Shown: piece after piece, positions 1 to 8,435 of the stretch
Layout of the letters: every line of letters starts with the position of its first letter
How positions within the stretch are numbered: the first letter of the stretch is position 1
The notes under the pieces: generated by a model
Databases searched by the model: none
What the model saw: the letters and a program-made list of their open reading frames with translations, nothing else
What the model was told of the DNA's origin: nothing
Program-made: the position numbers and the translations under genes
Origin: Pseudomonadota bacterium
GTDB taxonomy: Bacteria > Pseudomonadota > Gammaproteobacteria > Burkholderiales > Sulfuricellaceae
Direction of reading: 5' to 3'
DNA: 42,430 bases
Assembly: GCA_021801705.1 (NCBI GenBank)
Contig: JAJYXP010000014.1
Coordinates: 3,331 to 45,760 of the forward strand

Positions 1-25
1 ATTCAACTTAACCCGGAGAAAACAC

Positions 26-487
26 ATGTCGATCAAGGCCATTCCCATTTGTCCGCCTACCGTTTGCCTTCGGCCCGAGGCCAAGCTGATGGAAGCGCTT
101 AAACTCATGCTGGAGAAGCAGATCAACCATGTGCCCCTGTGCGACGGCAGCGGCAGTTTCGCCGGCGTCGTCAGCACCAACGCCGTGCTGCGGGCGCTGA
201 TCCCGGCCAGCGCGCGGGCGGAAGGCGGGCTGTCCGACCTCCGCTTCGCCGGCGACGCCGAGCGCATGCTGACCAGCCGGCTGCATGATCTGGAGCGCCT
301 GACGGTGGGGGAATTCGCTACAAAGGATGTTCCGCTGCTGGACGAGGATTGCCCGCTGCTGGAGGCGGCGCTGCTGCTCACCAACAGCACCGCGCCGCTG
401 CCGGTGGTGGGTGCGGACGGCAAGCTGCGCGGCATGTTGAGCCGCCGCGCGCTGCTCGCCTATCTCGCGCAACAGGCGGGACTGTGA
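26..487 (+). CDS. CBS-domain pair protein
   Basis: A 153-residue soluble protein made almost entirely of two CBS motifs. The first half carries a typical CBS hydrophobic pattern (KQINHVPLCDGSGSFAGVVS, about residues 32-51) and the second repeats it (TAPLPVVGADGKLRGMLSRR, about residues 121-140). CBS pairs bind adenosyl ligands and act as regulatory sensors. A GGAG ribosome-binding site lies just before the ATG. The stop codon is one base from the start of the downstream permease, so the two genes are very likely co-transcribed and the protein may regulate that transporter. No catalytic domain is visible. The ligand cannot be told from sequence. Confidence 0.85.
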   Translation: MSIKAIPICPPTVCLRPEAKLMEALKLMLEKQINHVPLCDGSGSFAGVVSTNAVLRALIPASARAEGGLSDLRFAGDAERMLTSRLHDLERLTVGEFATKDVPLLDEDCPLLEAALLLTNSTAPLPVVGADGKLRGMLSRRALLAYLAQQAGL

Positions 488-488
488 C

Positions 489-1829
489 ATGCACGGCGCC
501 GCTGCCACCGCTACGCAGGTATTGTTCGGCCTGAGCCCGCTGCTGGTCTCGCTCGCCATTTTTGTTCTCACCTACGCCATCATCGTCACCGAAAGAATCA
601 ACCGCGCCATCGTCGCCCTGCTCGGCGCGGGGCTGATGATCTTCTCCGGCGTGCTGCACCAGAGCGAGGCCTTCGCCGGCATCGACCTCAACACCATCGG
701 GCTGTTGACCGGCATGATGGTGATCGTCGCCATCACCCAGAAAAGCGGCGTGTTCCAGTACGTGGCGGTGGTCGCCGCCAAGGCGGTCAAGGCCGATCCG
801 TGGGGGCTGATGGTGATGCTGTCGGTGGTGACGGCGCTGTTTTCCGCGCTGCTCGACAACGTCACCACGGTGCTCCTGGTCGCTCCGGTAACGCTGCTCA
901 TCACCGACGCCCTCAAGCTCAAGCCCTATCCTTACCTGTTCGCCCTGATCTTCGCCTCCAACATCGGCGGCAGCGCCACCTTGATCGGCGACCCGCCCAA
1001 CATCATGATCGGCTCCGCGACCGGGCTCGGCTTCAACGATTTCCTGTTCAACCTCGCGCCGCTGGCGCTGGTGGTTTTCATCCTGACGCTGATCCCTCTT
1101 TACCTGATCTGGGGCAGAAAACTCTACGCCGCGCCGGAAGACCGCGCCCAGGTGATGGCCTTCGACGCGGACAAGGCGATTACCGACCCGCGCCTGCTAA
1201 AACAATCCCTGGCGGTGATCGCGCTGGTCATCCTGGGCTTCATGCTGGCCCACGTTATCGGCCAGGAACCGGCCACCATCGCCATGTTCGGCGCGGCGCT
1301 GCTGTTGCTGCTGCGCGTCTGGGACCAGAATGGCGAAGATCAGTCCCACCAAGTGCAGCGCGGTTTCGCCGAGGTGGAATGGGTTACGATCTTCTTCTTT
1401 GTCGGCCTGTTCGTGGTGGTGGCGGGAGTGGAAAAGGCCGGCGCCCTCAAGATGCTGGCGCAACAATTGATGGAACTGACCGGCGGCGATTTCGCCGCCA
1501 CCACCTTCATCATCCTGTGGGTATCGGCGACAGCCTCGGCGCTGGTGGACAACATCCCCTTCGTCGCTACCATGATCCCGGTGATCCACAGCATGGCGCC
1601 ATCATTCGGCGCGGGAAACATCAATACCCTGTGGTGGTCACTGGCGCTGGGCGCCTGCCTGGGCGGCAACGGCAGCCTGGTGGGGGCGAGCGCCAACCTG
1701 GTGGTGGCCGGCTTCGCCGAGCGCGCTGGCCAGCCGATCCGCTTCCTGCCGTTCATGCTGATGGCCTTCCCGCTGATGCTGGGAAGCATAGCGGTGAGTA
1801 GCGTATATTTGTGGCTGCGCTATTTGTGA
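489..1829 (+). CDS. SLC13/ArsB-NhaD type ion permease
   Basis: A 446-residue polytopic membrane protein with about 10-12 hydrophobic segments, in the ion-transporter superfamily that includes ArsB, NhaD and the SLC13/DASS carriers. The two inverted-repeat signatures are visible: LLDNVTTVLLVAPVTLLITD with GGSATLIGDPPNIMIGSATG in the first half, and ALVDNIPFVATMIPV with GGNGSLVGASANLVVAG in the second. Length is normal for the family. It starts one base after the CBS-protein stop. The substrate (anion, dicarboxylate or Na+/H+ exchange) is not predictable; the NPPN-type loop is common to the whole superfamily. Confidence 0.85.
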   Translation: MHGAAATATQVLFGLSPLLVSLAIFVLTYAIIVTERINRAIVALLGAGLMIFSGVLHQSEAFAGIDLNTIGLLTGMMVIVAITQKSGVFQYVAVVAAKAVKADPWGLMVMLSVVTALFSALLDNVTTVLLVAPVTLLITDALKLKPYPYLFALIFASNIGGSATLIGDPPNIMIGSATGLGFNDFLFNLAPLALVVFILTLIPLYLIWGRKLYAAPEDRAQVMAFDADKAITDPRLLKQSLAVIALVILGFMLAHVIGQEPATIAMFGAALLLLLRVWDQNGEDQSHQVQRGFAEVEWVTIFFFVGLFVVVAGVEKAGALKMLAQQLMELTGGDFAATTFIILWVSATASALVDNIPFVATMIPVIHSMAPSFGAGNINTLWWSLALGACLGGNGSLVGASANLVVAGFAERAGQPIRFLPFMLMAFPLMLGSIAVSSVYLWLRYL

Positions 1830-1857
1830 GGCGTGGTGTTTCGATCTGGAAAAGGCT

Positions 1858-1965
1858 CGAACCGCAAAGGACGCAAAGGTTCGCGAAGGGAAAACCGAAC
1901 CCTCGGACATGCCAGCCTGATTGCTTTTCCTTTGCGTCGCTTGGCGTCCTTTGCGGTGAAAGATT
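1858..1965. repeat. Hairpin element E1 (CAAAGG-type arms)
   Basis: An intergenic imperfect inverted repeat between the permease and the pentapeptide protein. The left arm (1861-1890) begins ACCGCAAAGGACGCAAAGG; the right arm (about 1928-1957) is its near reverse complement, ending CCTTTGCGGT. The arms are themselves built from a short repeated unit (GCAAAGGAC). It has the same architecture as the CACGAAT, CACGGAT and GCCAAGAC type elements elsewhere in the window but a different arm sequence. It fills most of the 178-bp gap. Confidence 0.6.
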
Positions 1966-2007
1966 TTTGCGGTTTATTGTTGGATTGAATACAAACTGGA
2001 ATGAATC

Positions 2008-2647
2008 ATGAGAAAAAATGCAGCAAGGTATCGTTTCTGGCTGTTAGCATTGGCGGGCTTGCTGATCCATGACGCTGCCCTGGCGGCACCGGATTGCTGG
2101 AAAGCCACCGCTCCCCAATGCCGTGGCACCGACCTGAAGTGGGCTGATTTGCGTGACGCCAAGCTCGACGGCGCCGACTTCGAAGGCGCCGATCTGGAAC
2201 ATGCCAACCTCCGGGGCGCTTCCCTCAAGGGGGCGAATTTCAAGGGCGCACGCATGAGCCATGCCAGCCTGCACCAGGCCGACCTGCGCGAAGTGAATCT
2301 CGATGGTGCCGATCTGGCCTATGCCCACCTTGAAACCGCCAATCTGGAGCGCGCCAGCCTCAAGGGCGCCCGGCTGCAAGGCCGATCTCAAGCTCGCCGA
2401 CCTTGAGGGCGCCAACCTGGAAGGCGCCGGCCTGAAGAATGCCGATTTGTCCGGTGCCGATCTGGAAAACGCGCAACTGCAAAGCGCCGACCTGGAAGGA
2501 GCGCATCTCGGTATGGCGAATCTCAAGAAGGCCAATCTCGCCGGCGCAAAATTGAAAAATACCCTGTTCCACGGCGCGTTGCTCAAGGGCGCTGTCTGGA
2601 CCGACGGGCGGACTTGCGGGATCGGCTCGATAGGGCACTGCAAGTAG
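2008..2647 (+). pseudogene. Secreted pentapeptide-repeat protein, frameshifted
   Basis: Reads as one gene in two frames. The first part (2008 to about 2380) has a signal peptide (RYRFWLLALAGLLIHDAALA, cleavage before APDCW) followed by A(D/N)LxG pentapeptide repeats. At LKGARLQG the frame breaks and stops at 2406. The repeats continue without loss of register in the next frame to 2647 (ADLKLADLEGANLEGAGLKN onward, ending in a Cys-containing tail GIGSIGHCK). Restoring a GC dinucleotide in CAAGGCCGAT (about 2372-2381) joins ARLQG to ADLKL in perfect five-residue phase, so a 2-nt deletion is the simplest explanation, either a real mutation or a sequencing error. Pentapeptide repeats fold as a right-handed quadrilateral beta-helix; the function here is unknown. 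Confidence 0.75.
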
Positions 2648-2721
2648 CCCGAATTTCGCGCACCTTGGCGCAGCATATGAAACTCGGGTTAATGCGTGTT
2701 TCTTGAAAGGACTCATAAACC

Positions 2722-4968
2722 TTGAAGAAAATCACCAAAGCCATATTCCCGGTAACCGGCCTGGGCAGTCGTTTTTTACCCGCCACCAAGACCGATCCCA
2801 AGGAAATGCAAAAAACCGTCATATTCAGCGATCTGGACGGAACATTGCTTGATGCAAGGCATTATTCCTTTGATAACGCGCTGCCGGCCCTGAACCTGAT
2901 TCAGGCACGGGCCATTCCGCTGGTTCTCTGTTCCAGCAAAACGCGCGCTGAAATCGAAGCTTGTCGCCAGCGCATGCACAACTTCCACCCTTTCATTACC
3001 GAAAACGGTGGCGGAATCTTCATTCCACAGGGCTACTTCTCCGCGCCGGTTGACCCAGCGGAGGGCTATCAGCGCATCACGCTCGGCACGCCCTACGCAG
3101 AGATCAGGCGCCACTTCGTTGCTCTCCGGGAACGGCTGGGGGCAAGCGTACGCGGCTTTGCCGACATGACGGCGGAGGAGGTCGCCGAGTTGACGGGCCT
3201 CTCTTGCGATGACGCGATCCTGTCCAAGCAGCGTGATTTCGACGAGCCTTTCGTCTTCGATGGCGCGCCTGACGCGCGTTTTCTGCAAGCCATAGAAGAC
3301 GCCGGCCTGCACTGGACCCAGGGGCGGGTTTTCCACATCATGGGCAAACACGACAAGGGCCTTGCCGTGAAAACCCTGAAGGCGCTCTACGAGCGCGAGC
3401 ATGGCGCTATTGCAAGCATCGGGCTGGGTGACAGTCTGAACGACCTGCCTCTGCTCCAGGCCGTGGACCGCCCGGTGCTGATCCGGCACGAGGACGGAAG
3501 TTTTGATTCCCGCATCGCCATCGCCGGTCTGATGAAGACGCAAAGCCCCGGCCCGCAGGGCTGGAACGAGGCGGTGCTGCAATTGCTCGCGGGGGATGCC
3601 GGAGAAGCAACGCCGTCATCGATTCTTACCCATATCTTCAGCGCCGCCCTTGCCGCAGTCGATCCCTACCGGGCCGTGCTCAACGCCGCAAAGCTTGAGA
3701 ACGACTGCCTGACTGTTGCCGGCACCGCGCACCCGCTGGAAGACTTTAGCCGCATCGTCGTGGTCGGTGCGGGGAAGGCCACGGCGCGCATGGCATTGGC
3801 CATGGAAGCCTTGCTCGGTGAACGGATTTCCGCCGGGCTGATTGTCGTCAAAGAAGGCCACGCGGCAAGTCTGGGCAAGATTGGGCAGATAGAAGCTTCC
3901 CACCCCGTGCCCAATGAGGCCGGGGTGGCGGGCGCACGGCGAATATTGGACATGGTGCGGGTCGCTGACGAGAGGACGCTGGTGATCTGCCTGCTCTCGG
4001 GCGGTGCATCAGCACTGCTGGTCGCACCTGTCGCCGGGGTGACGCTGCAAGACAAGCAGGAAGTGACCTCCTTGCTGCTGAAAGCGGGCGCGGCCATCGG
4101 CGAACTGAACGCCGTACGCAAGCATCTTTCGGCGGTCAAAGGCGGCAGGCTGGCGCAGGCCGCCTACCCGGCCCGGATGGTGACGATGATACTTTCCGAC
4201 GTGATCGGCGACTGGCTCGACGTCATCGCTTCCGGGCCGACCGCGCCGGACGGATCAAGCTTTGACTATGCCTGGTCGGTGATCGAGAAATACGGGCTGA
4301 AGGAAAAGATCCCCGTGCGCGTCTTGAATTATCTGCAACGGGGTGTCGCCGGACTGGAGCCGGAAACAGTAAAGGACGGCGAACCCTGCCTGCCCGGAAC
4401 CCGGAACGTGATTGTCGGCGGGATCGGCCGGGCTCTGGCGGCGGCGCAGGAAAAGGCCCGGCAACTCGGGTTGGCCGCGGAGATCATCACCGCCGAACTC
4501 CAGGGGGAAGCGCGCGACGCCGCACGCTTCCTGGCGCTGACCGCACGCAAGACGCAAGCCGGTTTGAAAGCGGGCGAACGGCGCTGCCTGCTGTTCGGCG
4601 GCGAAACCACGGTCACCGTCAGGGGAACGGGGAAAGGGGGCAGAAACCAGGAGCTTGCCCTGGCCTTTGCCCTGGAGATCGCCGGGCAATCCGGGGTGAC
4701 CCTGCTTTCCGCCGGCACCGATGGCGGCGACGGGCCGACGGATGCCGCCGGCGCACTGGTCGACGGCGACACGGCCGGACGGGCGCGCCGTCTAGGGATA
4801 GGCCCTGCCGCCTACCTTGACGACAACAACTCCTATGGATTCTTTCAACAACTCGATGCCTTGTCAGGGGAGCGCAGCCATTTCATGACCGGACCGACGG
4901 GGACGAACGTCATGGACCTCCAGATTATACTGGTGGAAAAAAAGGAGCCGATGCCAAACCATGAATGA
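2722..4968 (+). CDS. Mannosyl/glucosyl-3-phosphoglycerate phosphatase fused to glycerate 2-kinase, with GalU-derived N-terminus
   Basis: A 748-residue fusion. Residues 29-291 are a HAD phosphatase of the MPGP/GpgP family: FSDLDGT (nucleophile Asp37), CSSKT (about 70-74), GKHDKG and GLGDSLND (234-241). It is expected to dephosphorylate a hexosyl-3-phosphoglycerate to hexosylglycerate. Residues about 298-748 are a DUF4147/MOFRL glycerate 2-kinase (LSGGASAL near 425, NAVRKHLS, DVIGDWLDVIASGPT, GKGGRNQE, GTDGGDGPTDAAGA near 665, TGPTGTNVMDL). The first 28 residues (KAIFPVTGLGSRFLPATK then PKEM) are the N-terminus of UTP-glucose-1-phosphate uridylyltransferase and belong to neither enzyme. I chose the TTG start because AAGGA at 2707-2711 precedes it; an internal ATG at 2806 would give the phosphatase without the GalU piece but lacks a properly spaced ribosome-binding site. 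The 3' end overlaps the next gene by 8 nt. Confidence 0.85.
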   Translation: MKKITKAIFPVTGLGSRFLPATKTDPKEMQKTVIFSDLDGTLLDARHYSFDNALPALNLIQARAIPLVLCSSKTRAEIEACRQRMHNFHPFITENGGGIFIPQGYFSAPVDPAEGYQRITLGTPYAEIRRHFVALRERLGASVRGFADMTAEEVAELTGLSCDDAILSKQRDFDEPFVFDGAPDARFLQAIEDAGLHWTQGRVFHIMGKHDKGLAVKTLKALYEREHGAIASIGLGDSLNDLPLLQAVDRPVLIRHEDGSFDSRIAIAGLMKTQSPGPQGWNEAVLQLLAGDAGEATPSSILTHIFSAALAAVDPYRAVLNAAKLENDCLTVAGTAHPLEDFSRIVVVGAGKATARMALAMEALLGERISAGLIVVKEGHAASLGKIGQIEASHPVPNEAGVAGARRILDMVRVADERTLVICLLSGGASALLVAPVAGVTLQDKQEVTSLLLKAGAAIGELNAVRKHLSAVKGGRLAQAAYPARMVTMILSDVIGDWLDVIASGPTAPDGSSFDYAWSVIEKYGLKEKIPVRVLNYLQRGVAGLEPETVKDGEPCLPGTRNVIVGGIGRALAAAQEKARQLGLAAEIITAELQGEARDAARFLALTARKTQAGLKAGERRCLLFGGETTVTVRGTGKGGRNQELALAFALEIAGQSGVTLLSAGTDGGDGPTDAAGALVDGDTAGRARRLGIGPAAYLDDNNSYGFFQQLDALSGERSHFMTGPTGTNVMDLQIILVEKKEPMPNHE

Positions 4969-6226
4969 CATTACCTTAAGACCCGATGTGCATGAGCAGC
5001 TCGGGAAGATCGGGGATGCCGACATCATTGTCGGCATCCCGAGCTTCAATAACGCAAGAACCATCGGCCATGTCGTGCGTGCGGTGCAGGCCGGTCTGGC
5101 CAAGTACTTCCCCTCGCACCGCGCGGTGATCGTGAATTCCGACGGCGGCTCCAGCGACGGCACCACGGAGGTAGTGCAGAACGCATCGATCGAGGACTTC
5201 AGCGCCATCCTCCTGCATCACCGGGTGGAGCCGATTTCCAAGATCGCCTTCCCTTATTCAGGCATCCCCGGCAAGGGCAGCGCCTTTCGCAGCATTTTCG
5301 AAATTGCCCGGACGCTGGATGCGAAGGCCTGCGTGGTGGTCGATTCCGATCTCAGGAGCATCACGCCCGAGTGGATCGAACTGCTGGTGAAGCCGGTACT
5401 GATCGGCGGCTTTGACTATGTGGCCCCGCTCTACCACCGGCACAAGTTCGACGGGACCATCACCAACAGCATCGTCTACCCCCTCACCCGTGCGCTTTAT
5501 GGCAAGCGGGTGCGGCAGCCGATAGGCGGGGATTTCGGTTTTTCCGGCCGGCTGGCGCAGTTCTACCTGACCAAGGACGTGTGGCAATCGGATGTCGCGC
5601 GCTTCGGCATCGACATCTGGATGACCACGACGGCGATCGCGAACGGCTTCAAGATCGCCCAGTCCTTTCTCGGCGCCAAAATACACGACGCCAAGGACCC
5701 CGGCGCCGACCTGAGCAGCATGCTCTACCAGGTCGTGAGCGCCGCCTTCGACCTGATGGAGGGCTACGCGAATACCTGGACGCCCATCCGCGGGTCCGAG
5801 CCGGTAACCACCTTCGGCTTCGAATACACCGTCGGGCTCGAACACGTCAACGTCAATACCGCCAGGATGTTGAACCTGTTCCGGGAAGGGCTGAAAAACC
5901 TGCGCGAGGTTTGGGTGGAAATCCTCGGCGCCGGTGATTTCAGGGAAGTGGAACGGCTGGGCGCCTTGGCCGACAGCGAGTTCAGCTTTCCCATCGGGCT
6001 GTGGACACGGGTCATCTACGATTACGCCATCGCTTTCCACCAGAAGAAACTGCCGGCAGAACACCTGATCAAGTCCCTGACCCCGCTTTATTTGGGAAAA
6101 ACCGCATCCTTCATCCTGGCGGCGAAAGACATGGAAGGGCATGAAGCGGAAGCCGAGATCGAAAAACTTTGCATGGAGTTTGAAAACAACAAGGACTACC
6201 TCGTCACCAGCTGGAAACAATCTTAA
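4961..6226 (+). CDS. Mannosylglycerate/glucosylglycerate synthase-like glycosyltransferase
   Basis: A 421-residue GT-A fold glycosyltransferase. Visible parts are an N-terminal nucleotide-binding segment (DIIVGIPSFNNARTIGHVV), NSDGGSSDGT, the DxD-type metal site VVDSDLRSI, and an acceptor region (RQPIGGDFGFSGR then FGIDIWMTT) that resembles the GT78 mannosylglycerate synthase layout (QPLGGE then GIDTLY in the Rhodothermus enzyme, from memory). The family makes hexosylglycerate in one step from a sugar nucleotide and D-glycerate. The ATG overlaps the previous gene, and AAGGAG at 4942-4947 precedes it. It lies between the phosphatase-kinase fusion and the MscS-like gene, so a role in compatible-solute synthesis is likely. 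The sugar donor is not determinable, and a different acceptor remains possible. Confidence 0.7.
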   Translation: MNDITLRPDVHEQLGKIGDADIIVGIPSFNNARTIGHVVRAVQAGLAKYFPSHRAVIVNSDGGSSDGTTEVVQNASIEDFSAILLHHRVEPISKIAFPYSGIPGKGSAFRSIFEIARTLDAKACVVVDSDLRSITPEWIELLVKPVLIGGFDYVAPLYHRHKFDGTITNSIVYPLTRALYGKRVRQPIGGDFGFSGRLAQFYLTKDVWQSDVARFGIDIWMTTTAIANGFKIAQSFLGAKIHDAKDPGADLSSMLYQVVSAAFDLMEGYANTWTPIRGSEPVTTFGFEYTVGLEHVNVNTARMLNLFREGLKNLREVWVEILGAGDFREVERLGALADSEFSFPIGLWTRVIYDYAIAFHQKKLPAEHLIKSLTPLYLGKTASFILAAKDMEGHEAEAEIEKLCMEFENNKDYLVTSWKQS

Positions 6227-6237
6227 GGAGATAAATC

Positions 6238-6942
6238 ATGATGGAATTTCTGAACCTGATACTCGAACCCTTGCAAGAGGTATTTCTCAAGTTCAAGGTT
6301 TTTTTGCCCAACCTTCTGGCCATGCTGGTGATCATGGTGCTGGGCATCGTTCTGGCCCGGATCGTCAGGGTCATACTCATAAAATCCCTGACAGCCATCA
6401 ACTTCGACAGTTGGTCCGACCGGATGGGCTTTACCACGCTGATGCGCAAGGGTGACCTGTGGGCCAAGCCATCCGCCACCCTCGGCTCGGTCATTTTCTG
6501 GTTGCTGGTCATCGTCACCCTGATGATCGGCCTGAGCGCCCTCAATATCCCGGCGATCGACAGCCTGGTCGAGCAGTTCTTCGGCTATGTGCCACGTGTT
6601 TTTTCCGCTGCGATGATCCTGATTATCGGCTATGTGCTTGCCGGGTTCATCAGCCAGGGGGTATTGATCGCTGCGGTAAACAGTGGTTATCACTACGCCA
6701 AGCTTCTTGCCAAGGCCATCCGCACCTTGTTGATGGTACTGATTCTGGCCATGGCCATGGAACAGCTCCAGATTGCGCCGAGCATCGTGCTCGCGGCCTT
6801 TTCAATCATTTTTGGCGGAATTGTGGTGGCGCTCTCCATCGCCTTTGGCGTCGGCGGCATCGATGCGGCGAGACGGATGATCGAACGGGAAACCCAGGAA
6901 AAGGGTGCGGCAGAAAAGAAGGATGACATCGAACACGTCTAA
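6238..6942 (+). CDS. MscS-like TM-helix membrane protein
   Basis: A 234-residue membrane protein with about five hydrophobic helices, starting with LPNLLAMLVIMVLGIVLARI, and repeated TM_helix-type segments (VPRVFSAAMILIIGYVLAGF). It ends in IAFGVGGIDAARRMIERETQ, the pore-lining-like glycine/alanine segment seen in small MscS-related proteins. The large cytoplasmic beta-domain of true MscS is missing, so it may be a channel subunit or a related conserved membrane protein. An AAGGAG ribosome-binding site lies 7 nt before the first of two ATGs. Its place inside the osmolyte operon suggests release or sensing of osmotic pressure; that is inference. Confidence 0.75.
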   Translation: MMEFLNLILEPLQEVFLKFKVFLPNLLAMLVIMVLGIVLARIVRVILIKSLTAINFDSWSDRMGFTTLMRKGDLWAKPSATLGSVIFWLLVIVTLMIGLSALNIPAIDSLVEQFFGYVPRVFSAAMILIIGYVLAGFISQGVLIAAVNSGYHYAKLLAKAIRTLLMVLILAMAMEQLQIAPSIVLAAFSIIFGGIVVALSIAFGVGGIDAARRMIERETQEKGAAEKKDDIEHV

Positions 6943-7015
6943 CCGGTCATGGCGCTTGCGCCACCAAAGCATCATGAAAAAGGCAAGCGCCATGCCCGGT
7001 TCCCCTCACCCCTTG

Positions 7016-7039
7016 CCCTCTCCCGCCTGCGGGAGAGGG
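7016..7039. repeat. REP-like perfect hairpin
   Basis: An 11-bp perfect inverted repeat (CCCTCTCCCGC, 2-nt loop, GCGGGAGAGGG) preceded by CCCCTCACCCC. It sits in the 144-bp gap between the MscS-like gene and gpgS. This composition is typical of the REP-like intergenic palindromes of proteobacteria. It is followed by a smaller CTCGC/GCGAG stem at about 7049-7062. It could stabilise or attenuate the operon transcript; there is no T-run, so it is not a classical terminator. Confidence 0.5.
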
Positions 7040-7086
7040 GGACGAAGTCTCGCTACGCGAGTTTCGCGTTAACGGAAGGAAAAGCC

Positions 7087-8295
7087 ATGTCCGATTTTCA
7101 CCAGACAGGCATCATCACGACCCTCCATCAGCTCGGCAAACCTTCGCTGGAGCGGCTCGAATCCGAGTTGTATGGCTTTTCGAAAACCAGGCCCGTGGCC
7201 CTGGTGCTACCGGCACTTTATTCGGAGTTCGAAGGGCCGGCCATGCCGGGAATCGTCCAGGAGCTCGCCAAGGTCAAGTATCTGAATGAAATCGTGCTGG
7301 TCCTCGACAAAGCCTCGGAGAAAGATTTCCAGCGCGTGCGCGAGTTCATGTCGCCGATATCGACGGAAGTCAAAATCATCCACAATGACGGCAAAAGAAT
7401 CAGCGAAATCTATGAAACCTTCGTCCGCAACGGATTCAATGTGGGCGAGCGCGGCAAGGGGCGTTCGGCATGGCTTGCCTACGGGTATGTGCTTGCGCGC
7501 GGCCGGTCCGACGTCATTGCCCTGCACGATTGCGATATCGTCACTTACAGCCGCGAACTGCTGGCGAGATTGTGCTACCCCGTGGTCAATCCGAACCTGG
7601 ACTACGTTTTCTGCAAAGGCTACTACAGCCGGGTATCCAGCAAACTGCACGGGCGCGTCACCCGGCTGCTGATGACGCCTCTGATCAGATCCCTCCAGCA
7701 ACTCATCGGTCCGCATGATTTTCTCGCTTTCCTCGACAGCTTCCGCTATCCCCTCGCCGGAGAGTTCTGCATGATCACTGACCTGGCCCGGGTGAACAGA
7801 ATCCCGTGGGACTGGGGGCTGGAGGTGGGCTCCCTGGCCGAGGTGCACCGGAACTTTTCGCCACGGCGGGTTTGCCAGGTGGATATCGCGGCGAACTACG
7901 AACACAAACATCAAGTGCTTTCAGCCGATGATGCGAGCAAAGGCTTGATGAAAATGACGGTGGATATCTGCAAATCCGTATTCAGGACTTTGGCATCGGA
8001 AGGAGTGGTGTTTTCGGACGGGCTATTCAAATCACTGCTCGTAGCCTACCTTCGGCAGGCCGAGGATACGATCATGAAATACGAAGCGGATGCGGCCATC
8101 AATGGCCTCAAGTTTGACCTGCACAAGGAGGCAATGGCAGTGGATGCTTTTACCAGAGCCATTGCCATGGCAACTCAGGTGTTTATGGAAAATCCGATGG
8201 CTACACCGCTTATCCCTAACTGGAACCGGGTGACATCAGCCATTCCGGATATTTTCAAGATGCTGAAAATGGCCGTGGATGCGGATAACCAGTGA
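7087..8295 (+). CDS. gpgS: Glucosyl-3-phosphoglycerate synthase, GT81 type
   Basis: A 402-residue GT-A glycosyltransferase. Start chosen at ATG 7087 because GGAAGGA (7074-7080) lies 6 nt upstream; the reading frame is open further upstream but through a hairpin repeat. Visible features: ALVLPALYSEFEGPAMPGIV at the N-terminus, a Lys/Arg-rich acceptor loop (GERGKGRSAWLAYGYVLARG), the metal-binding ALHDCDIVTY, RYPLAGEFCM, and WDWGLEVGSLAEVHRN followed by ANYEHKHQ. These match the GpgS family (Persephonella, Methanococcoides, mycobacteria), which transfers glucose from an NDP-glucose to 3-phosphoglycerate. Its product would be the substrate of the HAD phosphatase encoded by the first gene of this cluster, giving glucosylglycerate. 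Confidence 0.8.
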   Translation: MSDFHQTGIITTLHQLGKPSLERLESELYGFSKTRPVALVLPALYSEFEGPAMPGIVQELAKVKYLNEIVLVLDKASEKDFQRVREFMSPISTEVKIIHNDGKRISEIYETFVRNGFNVGERGKGRSAWLAYGYVLARGRSDVIALHDCDIVTYSRELLARLCYPVVNPNLDYVFCKGYYSRVSSKLHGRVTRLLMTPLIRSLQQLIGPHDFLAFLDSFRYPLAGEFCMITDLARVNRIPWDWGLEVGSLAEVHRNFSPRRVCQVDIAANYEHKHQVLSADDASKGLMKMTVDICKSVFRTLASEGVVFSDGLFKSLLVAYLRQAEDTIMKYEADAAINGLKFDLHKEAMAVDAFTRAIAMATQVFMENPMATPLIPNWNRVTSAIPDIFKMLKMAVDADNQ

Positions 8296-8435
8296 TGTCA
8301 TGCGGGACAATGGCCACCCGGACACTGGCGGCGCGATGCGCAATTGCAAGGGTGAATCGAAGCCCCGCTTTTCATTGAGGCAGCCACTGTCAGGAGTTAC
8401 TGGAAACTGGTCCAGAAAAATGAACGGAAGCTTGA

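Noticed and set aside
6949-7086. Upstream extension of the gpgS frame
   Set aside because: The extension is translated hairpin repeat sequence; a good ribosome-binding site precedes ATG 7087.
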